Notes: generated by a model from the letters alone, not told the origin. A stretch of 64,000 nt of DNA from Paenibacillus sp. FSL R5-0490 (GCF_001956215.1 NZ_MRTQ01000018.1:48649-112648); one strand, 5' to 3'; shown: positions 55,541 through 63,882, counted from the first letter of the stretch. Translations and numbers: made by a program.

Positions 55541-55665
55541 CATAATTTTAATATACCAGACAAAAAAATCCACTATTTCCTAGTTGTATGTACTTCTTCT
55601 AACAGTTAAAATTATAACTTGTGTGGTACTTTTTTAGGAATTTTATATAGTGAGGCTGGTAAAAG

Positions 55666-55761
55666 ATGTATAAAGCAATCTTATTTTTATTCTTCCTTGT
55701 AATTTTCACTACTGCAATCGTTTTCTCCAATTTAAAAGACAGTTTCTACAGTATGCTCTAA
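55666..55761 (+). CDS. Small single-pass membrane protein
   Basis: 31 residues: MYKAILFLFFLVIFTTAIVF followed by a short polar tail SNLKDSFYSML. A single hydrophobic helix fills positions 4-20. GAGGCTGG lies upstream at usable spacing. Not recognised. It lies in the 318-base gap between mrfB and the cotD-like gene, otherwise AT-rich and empty. A weak hairpin ACCTAT / ATAGGT follows at about 55771-55785. Confidence 0.45.
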   Translation: MYKAILFLFFLVIFTTAIVFSNLKDSFYSML

Positions 55762-55795
55762 GGCTAGTACCTATAAAATAGGTGTTTTCATTAGT

Positions 55796-55824
55796 ACAAG
55801 ATTACTCTTTCTAACATAGGTTGT
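55796..55824 (+). promoter_or_regulatory. Sigma-K-like promoter for the cotD-like gene
   Basis: AC at 55796-55797, 17 bases, then CATAGGTTG at 55815-55823 against the sigma-K pattern AC-N16-CATAnnnTA. Late mother-cell expression would suit a coat protein. Confidence 0.35.
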
Positions 55825-55858
55825 TAATGTAAAAACAATTTCGAAAGGGGATCTTTAC

Positions 55859-56242
55859 ATGTATTGCAGACCGAGACCTTCGCAGGTTATGCCTGCTGTT
55901 GTTCATCCGACAAAGTGCTGTGTAACTCATTCGTTCCAGAACATTGTGGTTCCGCACATTCATCCTACACATCATACTCATGTAAACCACATTAACTATG
56001 AGAATCAGCACTCTTTCCCGCAAACGCAGTCAAATGTTAACCAGGTTACACAATCAAATGTGAATATGGGACCAAGACCTGGCGTGGCAGGTGCATATAG
56101 CCCAGGTATGGGGATGGGACCAGGAATGGGAATGGGACCAGGAATGGGAATGGGACCAGGATATGGCGGACCTGGAACTGGCGTAGCTGGAGCATCAACA
56201 GGAATGGGTCCAAAACAAGGGCCTGGCTTTTCAGGCAGATAA
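55859..56242 (+). CDS. cotD: CotD-like inner spore coat protein
   Basis: 127-residue protein. It opens MYCRPRPSQVMPAVVHPTKC, with histidine-rich HIHPTHHTHVNHINYENQ, both typical of CotD. A Gly/Met/Pro repeat region (MGPGMG units) makes up the C-terminal half, longer than in B. subtilis CotD. GAAAGGGGATC precedes ATG 55859. Placed before ypsA as in B. subtilis. Confidence 0.88.
   Translation: MYCRPRPSQVMPAVVHPTKCCVTHSFQNIVVPHIHPTHHTHVNHINYENQHSFPQTQSNVNQVTQSNVNMGPRPGVAGAYSPGMGMGPGMGMGPGMGMGPGYGGPGTGVAGASTGMGPKQGPGFSGR
56114..56160 (+). repeat. 18-base tandem repeat in cotD-like gene
   Basis: ATGGGACCAGGAATGGGA occurs exactly at 56114-56131 and 56132-56149, then partly again to 56160, encoding MGPGMG units. 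Copy number could vary between strains. Confidence 0.8.
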
Positions 56243-56244
56243 TA

Positions 56245-56274
56245 AACAAGGGCTTTATGCCCTTGTTTTATTTA
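56245..56274 (+). terminator. Intrinsic terminator after the cotD-like gene
   Basis: AACAAGGGC / GCCCTTGTT stem with a TTTAT loop followed by TTATTTAT. Confidence 0.85.
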
Positions 56275-56319
56275 TATAACTGGCTATTCCCTGCCAGATT
56301 TCTTTAAGGAGTTTTGCAA

Positions 56320-56889
56320 TTGACAAAAGTAGCAGTTATTTCAGGGTACAAGCCTTTTGAAGTAGGGATATTTAAAAATGATAACCCTGCTGTCGGCTAT
56401 ATCAAAACCGCAATCAGAAAAAGCCTGCTTTCTTTGATGGATGACGGTCTGGAATGGGTAATCATCAGCGGGCAGCTTGGTGCAGAACTTTGGGCAGCTG
56501 AAGTTGTTTATAATCTTCAGCTTGAAGGATACGAAGACCTGAAGCTTGCAGTCATTACTCCCTTTTTAGATCAGGAAGCTTCCTGGAATGATGCCAACAA
56601 AGAATGGTATGAATCTATATTGGCTCAGGCAGATTTTGTTGATTCAGTCACAAAAAAACCATATGAAAGTCCGCAGCAGTTCAGATTAAAAAATCATTTT
56701 TTGATCAGTAAAAGTGATGTTCTGCTGCTGTTTTATGATATGGAAAAAGAGGGAAGCCCTAAGTATCTGTATGAAACCGCAAAAAAATATCAGGAAGAAA
56801 ATGAATATGATATTAGACTAATCACCTTTTATGATTTACAATTGATTGTAGAAGAAGAACAATTCTCTCAGAGAGACACATTTGAATAA
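56320..56889 (+). CDS. ypsA: DUF1273 SLOG-fold protein YpsA
   Basis: 189-residue Rossmann-like (SLOG superfamily) protein, with [16 protein letters not shown] opening ([12 protein letters not shown]) and the glycine-rich [13 protein letters not shown]. In B. subtilis it influences cell division and is conserved next to gpsB. Ligand binding (nucleotide-like) is expected from the fold. TTG 56320 follows AAGGAG by 8 bases; a TTG at 56314 is closer to the site and less suitable. Confidence 0.88.
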   Translation: MTKVAVISGYKPFEVGIFKNDNPAVGYIKTAIRKSLLSLMDDGLEWVIISGQLGAELWAAEVVYNLQLEGYEDLKLAVITPFLDQEASWNDANKEWYESILAQADFVDSVTKKPYESPQQFRLKNHFLISKSDVLLLFYDMEKEGSPKYLYETAKKYQEENEYDIRLITFYDLQLIVEEEQFSQRDTFE

Positions 56890-56969
56890 TGCTCAGATAA
56901 ATTGACAAATGTACATATCTCTGGAAAAATAGTATTAATTATGATTGCCGATATACTGAGGTGAGTGTC

Positions 56970-57269
56970 ATGCTATCCGATAAAATTAAATTAACTGCAA
57001 AAGATATTTTGGAAAAAGAGTTTAAGACAGCCATGAGAGGCTACAAGCCTGAAGATGTCGATAAGTTTTTAGATTTGGTCATTAAAGACTACGAGGCATT
57101 CCATCAGGAAATTGAAGATCTGCAGCTGGAAAATATGAAGCTGAAAAAACAGGTTGAGGAAGCTTCACGCAGACCGGCAGCACAAACTGCTGGAACAACC
57201 AATTTTGACATCCTAAAAAGATTATCAAATCTGGAAAAACACGTTTTTGGCAGTAAATTGTATGATTGA
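56970..57269 (+). CDS. gpsB: Cell division protein GpsB
   Basis: 99-residue cytosolic adaptor that links penicillin-binding proteins to the divisome. It has the DivIVA-type N-terminal membrane-binding domain (about 1-65, [25 protein letters not shown]), a coiled coil, a short linker (about 68-78) and the conserved end [19 protein letters not shown]. It partners with PonA in B. subtilis, whose gene is also in this window. ATG 56970 follows GAGGTGAGTG. rnpB follows. Confidence 0.95.
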   Translation: MLSDKIKLTAKDILEKEFKTAMRGYKPEDVDKFLDLVIKDYEAFHQEIEDLQLENMKLKKQVEEASRRPAAQTAGTTNFDILKRLSNLEKHVFGSKLYD

Positions 57270-57345
57270 CAGTATTTATCGGACTTTCCAATTTAAAACC
57301 ATTGCTATTCCATCACAGATTACATATAATATTCTTTGTGATCAT

Positions 57346-57750
57346 TAATAGCGTTCGGGTAATCGCTGCAATATATCTTATATTGTAGAGGAAAGTCCAT
57401 GCTCGCACAGGCTGAGATGCCTGTAGTGTTCGTGCCTAGCGAATTCATAAGCTAGGGCAGTCGGAGCTGTCTCCGGCTGACGGCAGGGAAAATGCCTAAG
57501 TCCTTCGGGATATGGCATGAATACCTTGAAAGTGCCACAGTGACGTAGCCTTTTCAGAAATGAAAAGGGTGGAACGAGGTAAACCCCGCGAGCGAGAAAC
57601 CCAAATGATGGTAGGGGCACTTTCCCTGAGGAAATGAACAACGGGAAGGACAGGCAGATGCCTGTAGATAGATGATTGCCACCTGAGTACGAGACATTTG
57701 TCGCTTGCAGTACTACGGTACAAAACATGGCTTACAGAACGTTATTAGTG
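57346..57750 (+). ncRNA. rnpB: RNase P RNA, type B
   Basis: Catalytic RNA that matures tRNA 5' ends. Conserved regions seen: GGGTAATCGCTGCA near the 5' end, GAGGAAAGTCCATGCTCGCAC, AGTGCCACAGTGACG, GAACGAGGTAAACCCC, GAGCGAGAAACCCAAAT, TAGATAGATGATTGCC and ACAAAACATGGCTTACAGAA. Ends pair (ATAGCGTTC with GAACGTTAT). The B-type P5.1 arrangement is that of Bacillus. Edge positions are approximate. In B. subtilis it also lies between gpsB and ypsC. Confidence 0.96.
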
Positions 57751-57775
57751 AGACAGTATGAGTGTTATAAATTCA

Positions 57776-57802
57776 AGCTCTCCTTTTTGGGAGAGCTTTT
57801 TT
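57776..57802 (+). terminator. Intrinsic terminator after rnpB
   Basis: AGCTCTCC / GGGAGAGCT stem with a TTTTT loop followed by TTTTTT. Confidence 0.88.
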
Positions 57803-57941
57803 ACTTTGCTGCAGGCTGGTATATAATAATGATAACTTAGGCATTCATTGCGGGTAATCCTATAAACAGATATACTTTATTTGTTGATCCAGTTAGGGTA
57901 TACATAATAGAAATAAGAATTAGGTTAGGGTGAAAATAAAT

Positions 57942-59081
57942 ATGTCTAAATACGATTTAATCGCCACTACGGCCATGGGCCTTGAGGCACTTGCTGCAAA
58001 AGAAGTGCGCGATCTTGGATATGAATGTGAAGTTGAAAACGGCAGAATAACCTTTAAAGGTGATGAAGCTGCAATTGTCCGGTCTAATTTATGGCTGAGA
58101 ACAGCAGATCGGGTTCGCATTAAAGTAGGAGAATTCAAAGCAACTAGCTTTGACGAGCTTTTTGAAAAAACTAAAGCGCTGCCCTGGGAAAGGTATATGC
58201 CAGAAAACGCCGAATTCCCAGTATCAGGTAAATCTGTGAAGTCCAAGCTTTTTTCTGTTTCCGACTGTCAGGCGATTGTCAAGAAAGCAATCGTGGAACG
58301 CATGAGAACAAAGTATAATAAGACAGGCTGGCTTGAAGAAAATGGGCCCCTATTTAAAATAGAAGTCGCTCTTCATAAGGATGTAGCCCTTCTGACCATC
58401 GATGCCAGCGGAAGCGGCCTCCATAAACGGGGATATCGTGCAGGGCAGGGGGAGGCCCCGCTGAAGGAAACACTTGCAGCTGCATTGGTTATGCTGACAA
58501 ATTGGAACCCTGATAAGCCATTTGCTGATCCCTTCTGCGGATCCGGGACTATCCCGATAGAAGCAGCATTAATCGGCCAGAATATTGCACCCGGTTTTAA
58601 TCGTGAATTCATTTCGGAAGGATGGTCCTGGATTCCTGAAAAAGTTTGGGAAGATGCAAGAAATGAAGCTGAAGACCTGGCAAACTATGATCAGCCACTC
58701 GATATAACAGGTGCTGACATTGATCACAGGATGGTTAAGATTGCCGAAGAAAATGCTTTCGAAGCTGGACTGGGTGATTTGATCAACTTCAAACAAATGC
58801 AAGTGCGTGATTTTACGACTGCTAAGGAATATGGTGTCATTGTCGGGAATCCTCCATATGGGGAGCGCCTTGGTGAGAAGGCTGCGGTACAGCGAATGTA
58901 TGCAGAGATGGGAAATGCCTTTGCTCCTCTTGACACGTGGTCCATTTATATCCTGACATCAGACGAGGAATTTGAGAATCACTATGGAAGAAAAGCAACT
59001 AAAAAACGCAAGCTCTTCAATGGTTTTATTCGTACAGACTATTATCAGTACTGGGGCAAAAGACCGCCGAGAAATAATTAG
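57942..59081 (+). CDS. ypsC: 23S rRNA (N2-guanine) methyltransferase, YpsC/RlmL type
   Basis: 379-residue SAM-dependent RNA methyltransferase. The N-terminal THUMP RNA-binding domain (about 1-155) is followed by the catalytic domain with DPFCGSGTIPIEAALIGQN, ADIDHRMV and the NPPY motif in GNPPYGERLG. The KKRKLFNGFIRTDYYQYW end is typical. ATG 57942 has AGGGTGAAAA in front; a GTG at 57930 overlaps that site. Follows rnpB as in B. subtilis. Confidence 0.93.
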   Translation: MSKYDLIATTAMGLEALAAKEVRDLGYECEVENGRITFKGDEAAIVRSNLWLRTADRVRIKVGEFKATSFDELFEKTKALPWERYMPENAEFPVSGKSVKSKLFSVSDCQAIVKKAIVERMRTKYNKTGWLEENGPLFKIEVALHKDVALLTIDASGSGLHKRGYRAGQGEAPLKETLAAALVMLTNWNPDKPFADPFCGSGTIPIEAALIGQNIAPGFNREFISEGWSWIPEKVWEDARNEAEDLANYDQPLDITGADIDHRMVKIAEENAFEAGLGDLINFKQMQVRDFTTAKEYGVIVGNPPYGERLGEKAAVQRMYAEMGNAFAPLDTWSIYILTSDEEFENHYGRKATKKRKLFNGFIRTDYYQYWGKRPPRNN

Positions 59082-59153
59082 CAGCAAAAGCATAAAACCT
59101 CCTGAGACTGTATAGAATATATCTATCTGATTCTTTTTTCAGGAGGGGTGGCA

Positions 59154-59321
59154 ATGAAACATTCCAGCATCGATTTCCATAAAATTTCCCAGGCGCTGAA
59201 TGGAACACTTGAAGCAATTCACGGAGACGGTGATCCATCAGCAGAGGCACTGGAGAGTCTTAAAAACGCACAGGACGAACTTCAGCAGGCATTGTCATTT
59301 TCTATGTCACGTTTCAACTAG
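59154..59321 (+). CDS. Small uncharacterized protein
   Basis: 55 residues, soluble and helical, starting MKHSSIDFHKISQALNGTLE and ending ALSFSMSRFN, mildly acidic. Not recognised. AGGAGGGGTGGC gives a strong ribosome site before ATG 59154, and a terminator follows, so expression is credible. It lies between ypsC and ypvA. Confidence 0.6.
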   Translation: MKHSSIDFHKISQALNGTLEAIHGDGDPSAEALESLKNAQDELQQALSFSMSRFN

Positions 59322-59334
59322 TCGTTTATAATGA

Positions 59335-59370
59335 GCAGGGGGCTGCCTTAAAGCACCCCTGTTTTTTTGA
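59335..59370 (+). terminator. Intrinsic terminator after the 55-residue gene
   Basis: CAGGGG..TGC / GCA.CCCCTG stem with a CTTAAA loop and TTTTTTT. Confidence 0.8.
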
Positions 59371-59410
59371 TAAGGCTGTTTTCTCAAGGTTTGTTGCATT
59401 TTTTATATTA

Positions 59411-59550
59411 TTTACTGAGTTGATTGGGGCTCAAGGTGCGAGATCCTCGAAAATGCATTCGCATTTTCTTCGTGCGGTGTTTACTCAAGGAAGCTTATTC
59501 AAAGTCCCGCGGTTCGCTGAGCATCCTGGAGCGGAAATCAACGGACAACA
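59411..59550. repeat. Bacillus intergenic repeat, family A copy 2 (in a 403-base gap)
   Basis: The gap 59322-59724 holds a second copy of the family A block, with the same TTTACTGAGTTGATTGG start and GCGGAAATCAACGG end as at 17299-17398 but a different middle, including an inner hairpin GAAAATGC / GCATTTTC. No credible gene. The ypvA promoter follows it. Confidence 0.7.
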
Positions 59551-59585
59551 TTGATAGGCGAAAACAACAGGTTTGGCGTTATATC

Positions 59586-59613
59586 TTGACAGTTACTGTA
59601 TTTGAGATAAAAT
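59586..59613 (+). promoter_or_regulatory. Sigma-A type promoter for ypvA
   Basis: TTGACA (59586-59591), 16 bases, TAAAAT (59608-59613). It gives a leader of about 105 bases. Confidence 0.65.
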
Positions 59614-59676
59614 TATATGATGTTCATTTGATTATTAACACCTAATATATGAAATAATGATAGAACTGAATTCAGG

Positions 59677-59712
59677 AGCGTCTGGTTTTTAGGCGCTTTA
59701 ACTTTTTAATTA
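59677..59712 (+). terminator. Attenuator-like hairpin in the ypvA leader
   Basis: AGCGTCT / AGGCGCT (one G-T pair) with a 7-base loop and a TTTAACTTTTTAATT tail, just before the ribosome site GGAGGGG. It may reduce read-through into ypvA. Confidence 0.35.
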
Positions 59713-59724
59713 CGGAGGGGTAGC

Positions 59725-61653
59725 ATGTCGAACCGGATGCCTTTTGCCGTATCCAAGAGCGAATCTTTTTATGAAAAGCTAAGTGAGTGGATCGGAGATG
59801 TTTTTTACGATATATTGCCTGAAGCAGGATTTGAAATTCGGGATGAGCAAATATTTATGGCTTTTCAGCTGGAGAAAGCATTTAAAGATAAAAGTGTTAT
59901 TTTTGCTGAGGCAGGTGTAGGGACTGGGAAAACGATTGTTTACCTCTTATATGCAATCAGTTATGCAAGGTACATAAATAAACCTGCTATTATCGCCTGT
60001 GCGGATGAGACTTTAATCGAGCAGCTTGTGAAAAAAGAAGGTGATATTGCCAAGCTGGAAAAAGCATTAGGGTTAAATATTGATGTCAGACTGGCAAAAT
60101 CACGCGATCAGTATTTATGCCTAAACAAGCTGGACAAGCTCGTAGCAAATGATGCTCATGATCACTATAATCGCATTTTTGATGATCTTCCGGATTTTGT
60201 TCAAACAGGCTCATCCATGCAAAAGTTTGAAAGATATGGTGACCGGAAAGATTACCCTGAATTGCCGGATGAGCATTGGACCAATGTCTCTTGGGATTCA
60301 ATCCAGGACTGTTTCACTTGTGAGAAGCGTCACCGCTGCGGTCAAACTCTCCATAGGGAATATTACCGCAGCGCAAAAGACTTGATCATTTGTTCACACG
60401 ATTTTTACATGGAACATATCTGGACAAAGGAATCGAGAAAACGGGAAGGGCAGCTGCCATTGCTTCCTGAGAGTTCTTGTGTGGTTTTTGATGAAGGCCA
60501 TCTGCTGGAATATGCATCCCAAAAGGCTCTGACATATCGTTTTTCCGAGCAGATTCTGGAATCCCTCTTAACAAGGCTTATGGCGAATGATGTGCGTGAA
60601 AAAACGTTAAATATCATTGAAGATGCTATTTACCAGAATGAGCATTTCTTTCTGACATTGTCCATGTCTGCTTCGGGTGACACTGGTTCTGACAAGAAAA
60701 CGATTGAAAAAACTGCAGATGTAATGAGAGAAGGCCGTAAACTGCAGGACTTGATCAATACACTTGAGGAAGAATTAGTATTTGAAAGCGAAATGTACGT
60801 GATTAATGAATATGACTTAAAAATTGTTGAAGAATATCTTGAGCAAATCGCATACTCACTTTCACTGTTCCTTAAGGAATTAAAAGGAATAACTTGGTTT
60901 GAAGAGAATAATGGGGAAAGAACCTTGGTTATCATGCCAAGAATGGTAGAAGATATTATGAGGGAAGAAGTATTTTCCCAGAAGAAGCCTTTTGTTTTCT
61001 CTTCAGCAACATTGTCTGAGAATAAATCCTTTGATTATATGGCAAAAAGCCTGGGAGTAGACGATTATTTATCCTTTACTGTTGAGTCCCCGTTCGACTA
61101 TGAAGAAAATATGGTCATTCGCATGCCGGAATTTGCAGAGGAGTCATGCACAGCGAAAATGGAATACATTCTCGAACAAGTTAAGGCAACCGAAGGACGT
61201 GCTTTAGTATTATTCAACAGTTCTTCTGAGCTGGCAGAATTCAAAGCCTTTGCTTCAGGGAAAATAAGTGTACCGCTCTTTTTTGAAGGGGATGCAGAGA
61301 TAAGCAGCCTCGTATCAAATTTCCAAAATGATGAGCATTCAGTACTCTGCTCTGTCCATTTATGGGAAGGTCTTGATATACCTGGGAGATCCCTGGAGAA
61401 TGTGCTTATTTATGGCCTGCCATTTCCTCCACACGATCCGGTCTTTACAGCGAAAAGGGAAGGTTCGGCCAATCCTTTCAAAGAGGTTGATCTGCCATAT
61501 ATGATTCTGCGGTTAAGGCAGGGGATTGGGAGATTAATTAGAACACATGAAGACAAAGGGACCGTTCATATTCTGATGAATAAAAATGAAAATCCTGAAG
61601 TGCGCGAAATGATAAAAAGGGTTCTGCCTGCAGAGCCATCCGTAATAAGCTGA
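59725..61653 (+). CDS. ypvA: XPD/DinG-like helicase YpvA with iron-sulfur cysteines
   Basis: 642-residue SF2 helicase of the XPD/DinG group, without the exonuclease domain of dinG. Walker A is AGVGTGKT (about 63-70), the DEAH-type box is FDEGH, and motif VI is RLRQGIGRLIRTHEDKG. Four cysteines C132, C196, C199 and C205 (in QYLCLNK and DCFTCEKRHRC) lie where XPD-type helicases bind a 4Fe-4S cluster. ATG 59725 follows ACGGAGGGG. B. subtilis has ypvA at this place. A DNA repair or R-loop role is an inference from the family. Confidence 0.9.
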   Translation: MSNRMPFAVSKSESFYEKLSEWIGDVFYDILPEAGFEIRDEQIFMAFQLEKAFKDKSVIFAEAGVGTGKTIVYLLYAISYARYINKPAIIACADETLIEQLVKKEGDIAKLEKALGLNIDVRLAKSRDQYLCLNKLDKLVANDAHDHYNRIFDDLPDFVQTGSSMQKFERYGDRKDYPELPDEHWTNVSWDSIQDCFTCEKRHRCGQTLHREYYRSAKDLIICSHDFYMEHIWTKESRKREGQLPLLPESSCVVFDEGHLLEYASQKALTYRFSEQILESLLTRLMANDVREKTLNIIEDAIYQNEHFFLTLSMSASGDTGSDKKTIEKTADVMREGRKLQDLINTLEEELVFESEMYVINEYDLKIVEEYLEQIAYSLSLFLKELKGITWFEENNGERTLVIMPRMVEDIMREEVFSQKKPFVFSSATLSENKSFDYMAKSLGVDDYLSFTVESPFDYEENMVIRMPEFAEESCTAKMEYILEQVKATEGRALVLFNSSSELAEFKAFASGKISVPLFFEGDAEISSLVSNFQNDEHSVLCSVHLWEGLDIPGRSLENVLIYGLPFPPHDPVFTAKREGSANPFKEVDLPYMILRLRQGIGRLIRTHEDKGTVHILMNKNENPEVREMIKRVLPAEPSVIS

Positions 61654-61656
61654 ACG

Positions 61657-61690
61657 AAGGCAGTGCCCAAGAGGGCGCTGCCTTTCTTTT
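61657..61690 (+). terminator. Intrinsic terminator after ypvA
   Basis: AAGGCAG.GCCC / GGGC.CTGCCTT stem with an AAGA loop and TCTTTT. It touches the stop codon of the opposing gene. Confidence 0.85.
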
Positions 61691-61988
61691 AACCTCTCAA
61701 CAGCTGATTTGCTTCCGGTGTCATACGAGCAGGAGTCCAGGCAGGCTCCCAGACAAGGTTAACCTCTACATCTGAAAACAGCTCAAGATCTTCTATGCAA
61801 TATTTAACTCCACTGACTATGCTGTCATGCAGCGGGCATCCAGGTGTTGTCAAAGTCATGGTAATAACCGCTTTGTCATCCTCTGGAATATTAATATCAT
61901 AAATAAGGCCCAAATCAACCACGTTTATATTCAATTCGGGATCCATAACTCTTTTTAGATTGCTGAGGACTATTTCTTTTCGATTCAT
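61689..61988 (-). CDS. DUF59 / MIP18-family metal-sulfur cluster protein
   Basis: 99-residue PaaD/SufT-like protein with the family opening DPELNINVVDLGLIYDI and the cysteine motif TTPGCPLHD, near the fold's metal-binding site. Such proteins help iron-sulfur cluster assembly or repair. It is the last gene of a four-gene minus-strand cluster, 11 bases after the membrane-protein gene. ATG 61988 follows AGGGGGAATTAAC. Confidence 0.88.
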   Translation of the reverse strand: MNRKEIVLSNLKRVMDPELNINVVDLGLIYDINIPEDDKAVITMTLTTPGCPLHDSIVSGVKYCIEDLELFSDVEVNLVWEPAWTPARMTPEANQLLRG

Positions 61989-61999
61989 GTTAATTCCCC

Positions 62000-63250
62000 C
62001 TATTGTTTTATAACAGTAATAATCAAATAACAGAACACAATGCTTGCACCAACAGTTAAAATCTGGCCGGTTAGGAACAGGGCGGGCTGTTCATAGGCAA
62101 TGGAGACTGTCGCACCAAGGATACCAAGAATGAAGGCGGAAAGAACCGGAATGGATGCCTTGTCATTCATCATATCTTTGAGAGAAGGCACACTCCGTTT
62201 GCCGATCTCTTTGCTGTATTTCCAGGTCCACCACAAGAATGGCACTATTTTAAACAGATAACCGAGAATGCTCAAGGCTACCCAGAGCATGAGGTATGCA
62301 AACACGAGATATCCCACTGTATTTTGAAAGTTTCCGATTAGTGAGTTTATGAATGCTCCAAGGTGGATTGAAAGCCCTGCAGGTATAGCGAGAAGAGCAA
62401 ATCGGAATGAATAATCAAGCTTTTTCTTTACTCTTTTCTGCAGGATTTGCAGCATGTGCCAGGTGAAGAATGCAAATCCGCCAGCCAGGATCATTAAAGC
62501 TATAGTTAAAAGCGAATTATTCTTGGTGAAAAAAGAGATCAGAGCAGCTGCCAGCCCAATAGCATAAACCATAAACACATATTTGGCAGGCTTCATGCTG
62601 TATCCGTGGGACAAGGAAAACATGGGAACCATTTTATAGGAAAATCCAAAAATCAGAAGGGTAAACCAGCCTGCTGTTCCAAGCAGTATGTGGCTTTTAA
62701 AAACTGCCTGATAATGGCCGGAAATAAATCCGGTTTTCATGCTGAAGACCATAAGGATTCCCAATAGAATTGCAGACAGCAGGCTAATCAATGCAGTTCC
62801 TACGAAAAGAGTCAGTACATTGGGCTTTGCCTGCTGCCTTAAAGTCATGAACATTTGCAGCAGAAACATTAAGATGCCTGTTAATGTAATGAGCCCGGGC
62901 AGCATTGCACCCGCCGGATTATAAAATAAACTATGCGCGAAATATAATATCCCAAAGGCGGTTACAGTAAATTGTATAAATCCAAATCTTTCATTCCATA
63001 TAGGGGTAAGAAAGGCCACCGGAACGAGCTGATACATAGCTCCCATTGCTGTCATCAGCGCCCAGCCCAATATAAACAAATGAGCCGCTGACCAAATGGC
63101 GGGTATACGAAATTGACTGTTAATCATGGATTCCCCTTGAAAAAGAATGAGCGCCATAGATCCTATTAAGCAGAGCAAGCTGAAAAGTATAAATGAAAAA
63201 GGAAGTTTGATATTGGTCTCATTTTTTGTATTGGCCAGCAATGCGATCAC
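62000..63250 (-). CDS. Polytopic membrane protein of the NnrS / heme-copper oxidase subunit I-like group
   Basis: 416 residues with about 12 hydrophobic helices. Histidines in HLFILGWALMTAMG, HSLFYNPAG and KSHILLGTAGW sit in or near helices, a pattern seen in heme-copper oxidase-like and NnrS-like proteins. I cannot show the full heme and copper ligand set, so enzyme activity is uncertain. With two DUF2249 genes and a DUF59 gene the context points to nitric oxide or respiratory stress. It starts 4 bases after the preceding gene. GTG-type starts are not needed: ATG 63250 follows AGGTGATCGC. Confidence 0.7.
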   Translation of the reverse strand: MIALLANTKNETNIKLPFSFILFSLLCLIGSMALILFQGESMINSQFRIPAIWSAAHLFILGWALMTAMGAMYQLVPVAFLTPIWNERFGFIQFTVTAFGILYFAHSLFYNPAGAMLPGLITLTGILMFLLQMFMTLRQQAKPNVLTLFVGTALISLLSAILLGILMVFSMKTGFISGHYQAVFKSHILLGTAGWFTLLIFGFSYKMVPMFSLSHGYSMKPAKYVFMVYAIGLAAALISFFTKNNSLLTIALMILAGGFAFFTWHMLQILQKRVKKKLDYSFRFALLAIPAGLSIHLGAFINSLIGNFQNTVGYLVFAYLMLWVALSILGYLFKIVPFLWWTWKYSKEIGKRSVPSLKDMMNDKASIPVLSAFILGILGATVSIAYEQPALFLTGQILTVGASIVFCYLIITVIKQ

Positions 63251-63254
63251 CTGC

Positions 63255-63461
63255 TTATTTTGTTATTTCTATTAAAAAGCTTCCGTCTTCCTGTTCGGCA
63301 GTTACATGCCTGCAGCCCATTTCGTCCAGCTGTTCATAAAGAAACATGGGCCTCCTGTCATTTATAATGGATAAGGTTTCTCCCTCTGGCAGATCTTCAA
63401 GAGCTGCCAGAGTTCTCATCATCGGCTGAGGCGGTTCCAGCCCTCGGTTATCCAGTTTCAT
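63255..63461 (-). CDS. DUF2249 protein (second of two)
   Basis: 68-residue TusA-like small protein with the family pattern GLEPPQPMMRTLAALEDLP and INDRRPMFLYEQLDEMGC. DUF2249 genes are often near denitrification or NO-handling genes. It overlaps the upstream gene by 4 bases. ATG 63461 follows AGAGAGGTGCGTC. Confidence 0.85.
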   Translation of the reverse strand: MKLDNRGLEPPQPMMRTLAALEDLPEGETLSIINDRRPMFLYEQLDEMGCRHVTAEQEDGSFLIEITK

Positions 63462-63700
63462 TTTGACGCACCTCTCTTAGTAAAGATCACTTTCCAATGC
63501 TTCTTTTCAATTTCTTCAGCTTCATATTCAAACCCTTTAGCTTTTAATACTCCAAAGAGAGGGACGGGTTTAAACGGAGCATGAAGGATAAAAACATCAT
63601 CGATATCGAGTTCAGCTATCGCCGACATGATTTTTTGAAATGGCTCCAATTTATTTTTTAAATCCTCTCTTACATCAAGTTCAATAACTTTGTTTTCCAT
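63458..63700 (-). CDS. DUF2249 protein (first of two)
   Basis: 80-residue TusA-like protein, IELDVREDLKNKLEPFQKIM and LHAPFKPVPLFGVLKAKGF, both DUF2249 hallmarks. First gene of the four-gene cluster. ATG 63700 is preceded by GAAGGAGAGATC. The upstream region has a Crp/Fnr-like site. Confidence 0.87.
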   Translation of the reverse strand: MENKVIELDVREDLKNKLEPFQKIMSAIAELDIDDVFILHAPFKPVPLFGVLKAKGFEYEAEEIEKKHWKVIFTKRGASK

Positions 63701-63755
63701 TCTGATCTCTCCTTCGTTAACTGAAAATCACATGCCAGTGAGAATCGTTATTAAT

Positions 63756-63805
63756 TACTTTAAGTTTATCAGCATGAGCTTTTCAAATAAGTGACATATA
63801 TCATA
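63756..63805 (-). promoter_or_regulatory. Crp/Fnr-like site and promoter of the DUF2249 cluster
   Basis: AGTGACATATATCATA at 63790-63805 fits TGTGA-N6-TCACA at 4 of 5 in each half. On the minus strand TAAACT at 63768-63763 could be the -10. With a start near 63756 the site is centred at about -41.5, the usual class II activator position. The Crp/Fnr-type gene at 49174 is a candidate regulator. Confidence 0.45.
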
Positions 63806-63844
63806 TTGCAAAGAACATTTTTTAAAATGCACAAATCAAATGGG

Positions 63845-63878
63845 ACAAAAAAATCCGCGGATGCTTAATCTGCGGATT
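63845..63878 (-). terminator. Minus-strand intrinsic terminator
   Basis: AATCCGC / GCGGATT arms (63852-63858 and 63872-63878); on the minus strand a run of seven T follows. It presumably ends a gene entering from beyond the right edge. The gap 63701-64000 has no gene. Confidence 0.7.
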
Positions 63879-63882
63879 CCAG

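Noticed and set aside
57378..57728. Minus-strand frames across the RNase P RNA
   Set aside because: They lie wholly within rnpB, whose conserved structure explains the sequence.
59424..59645. 73-residue plus-strand frame through the family A repeat
   Set aside because: It runs through the repeat and over the ypvA promoter, with a composition unlike real genes nearby.
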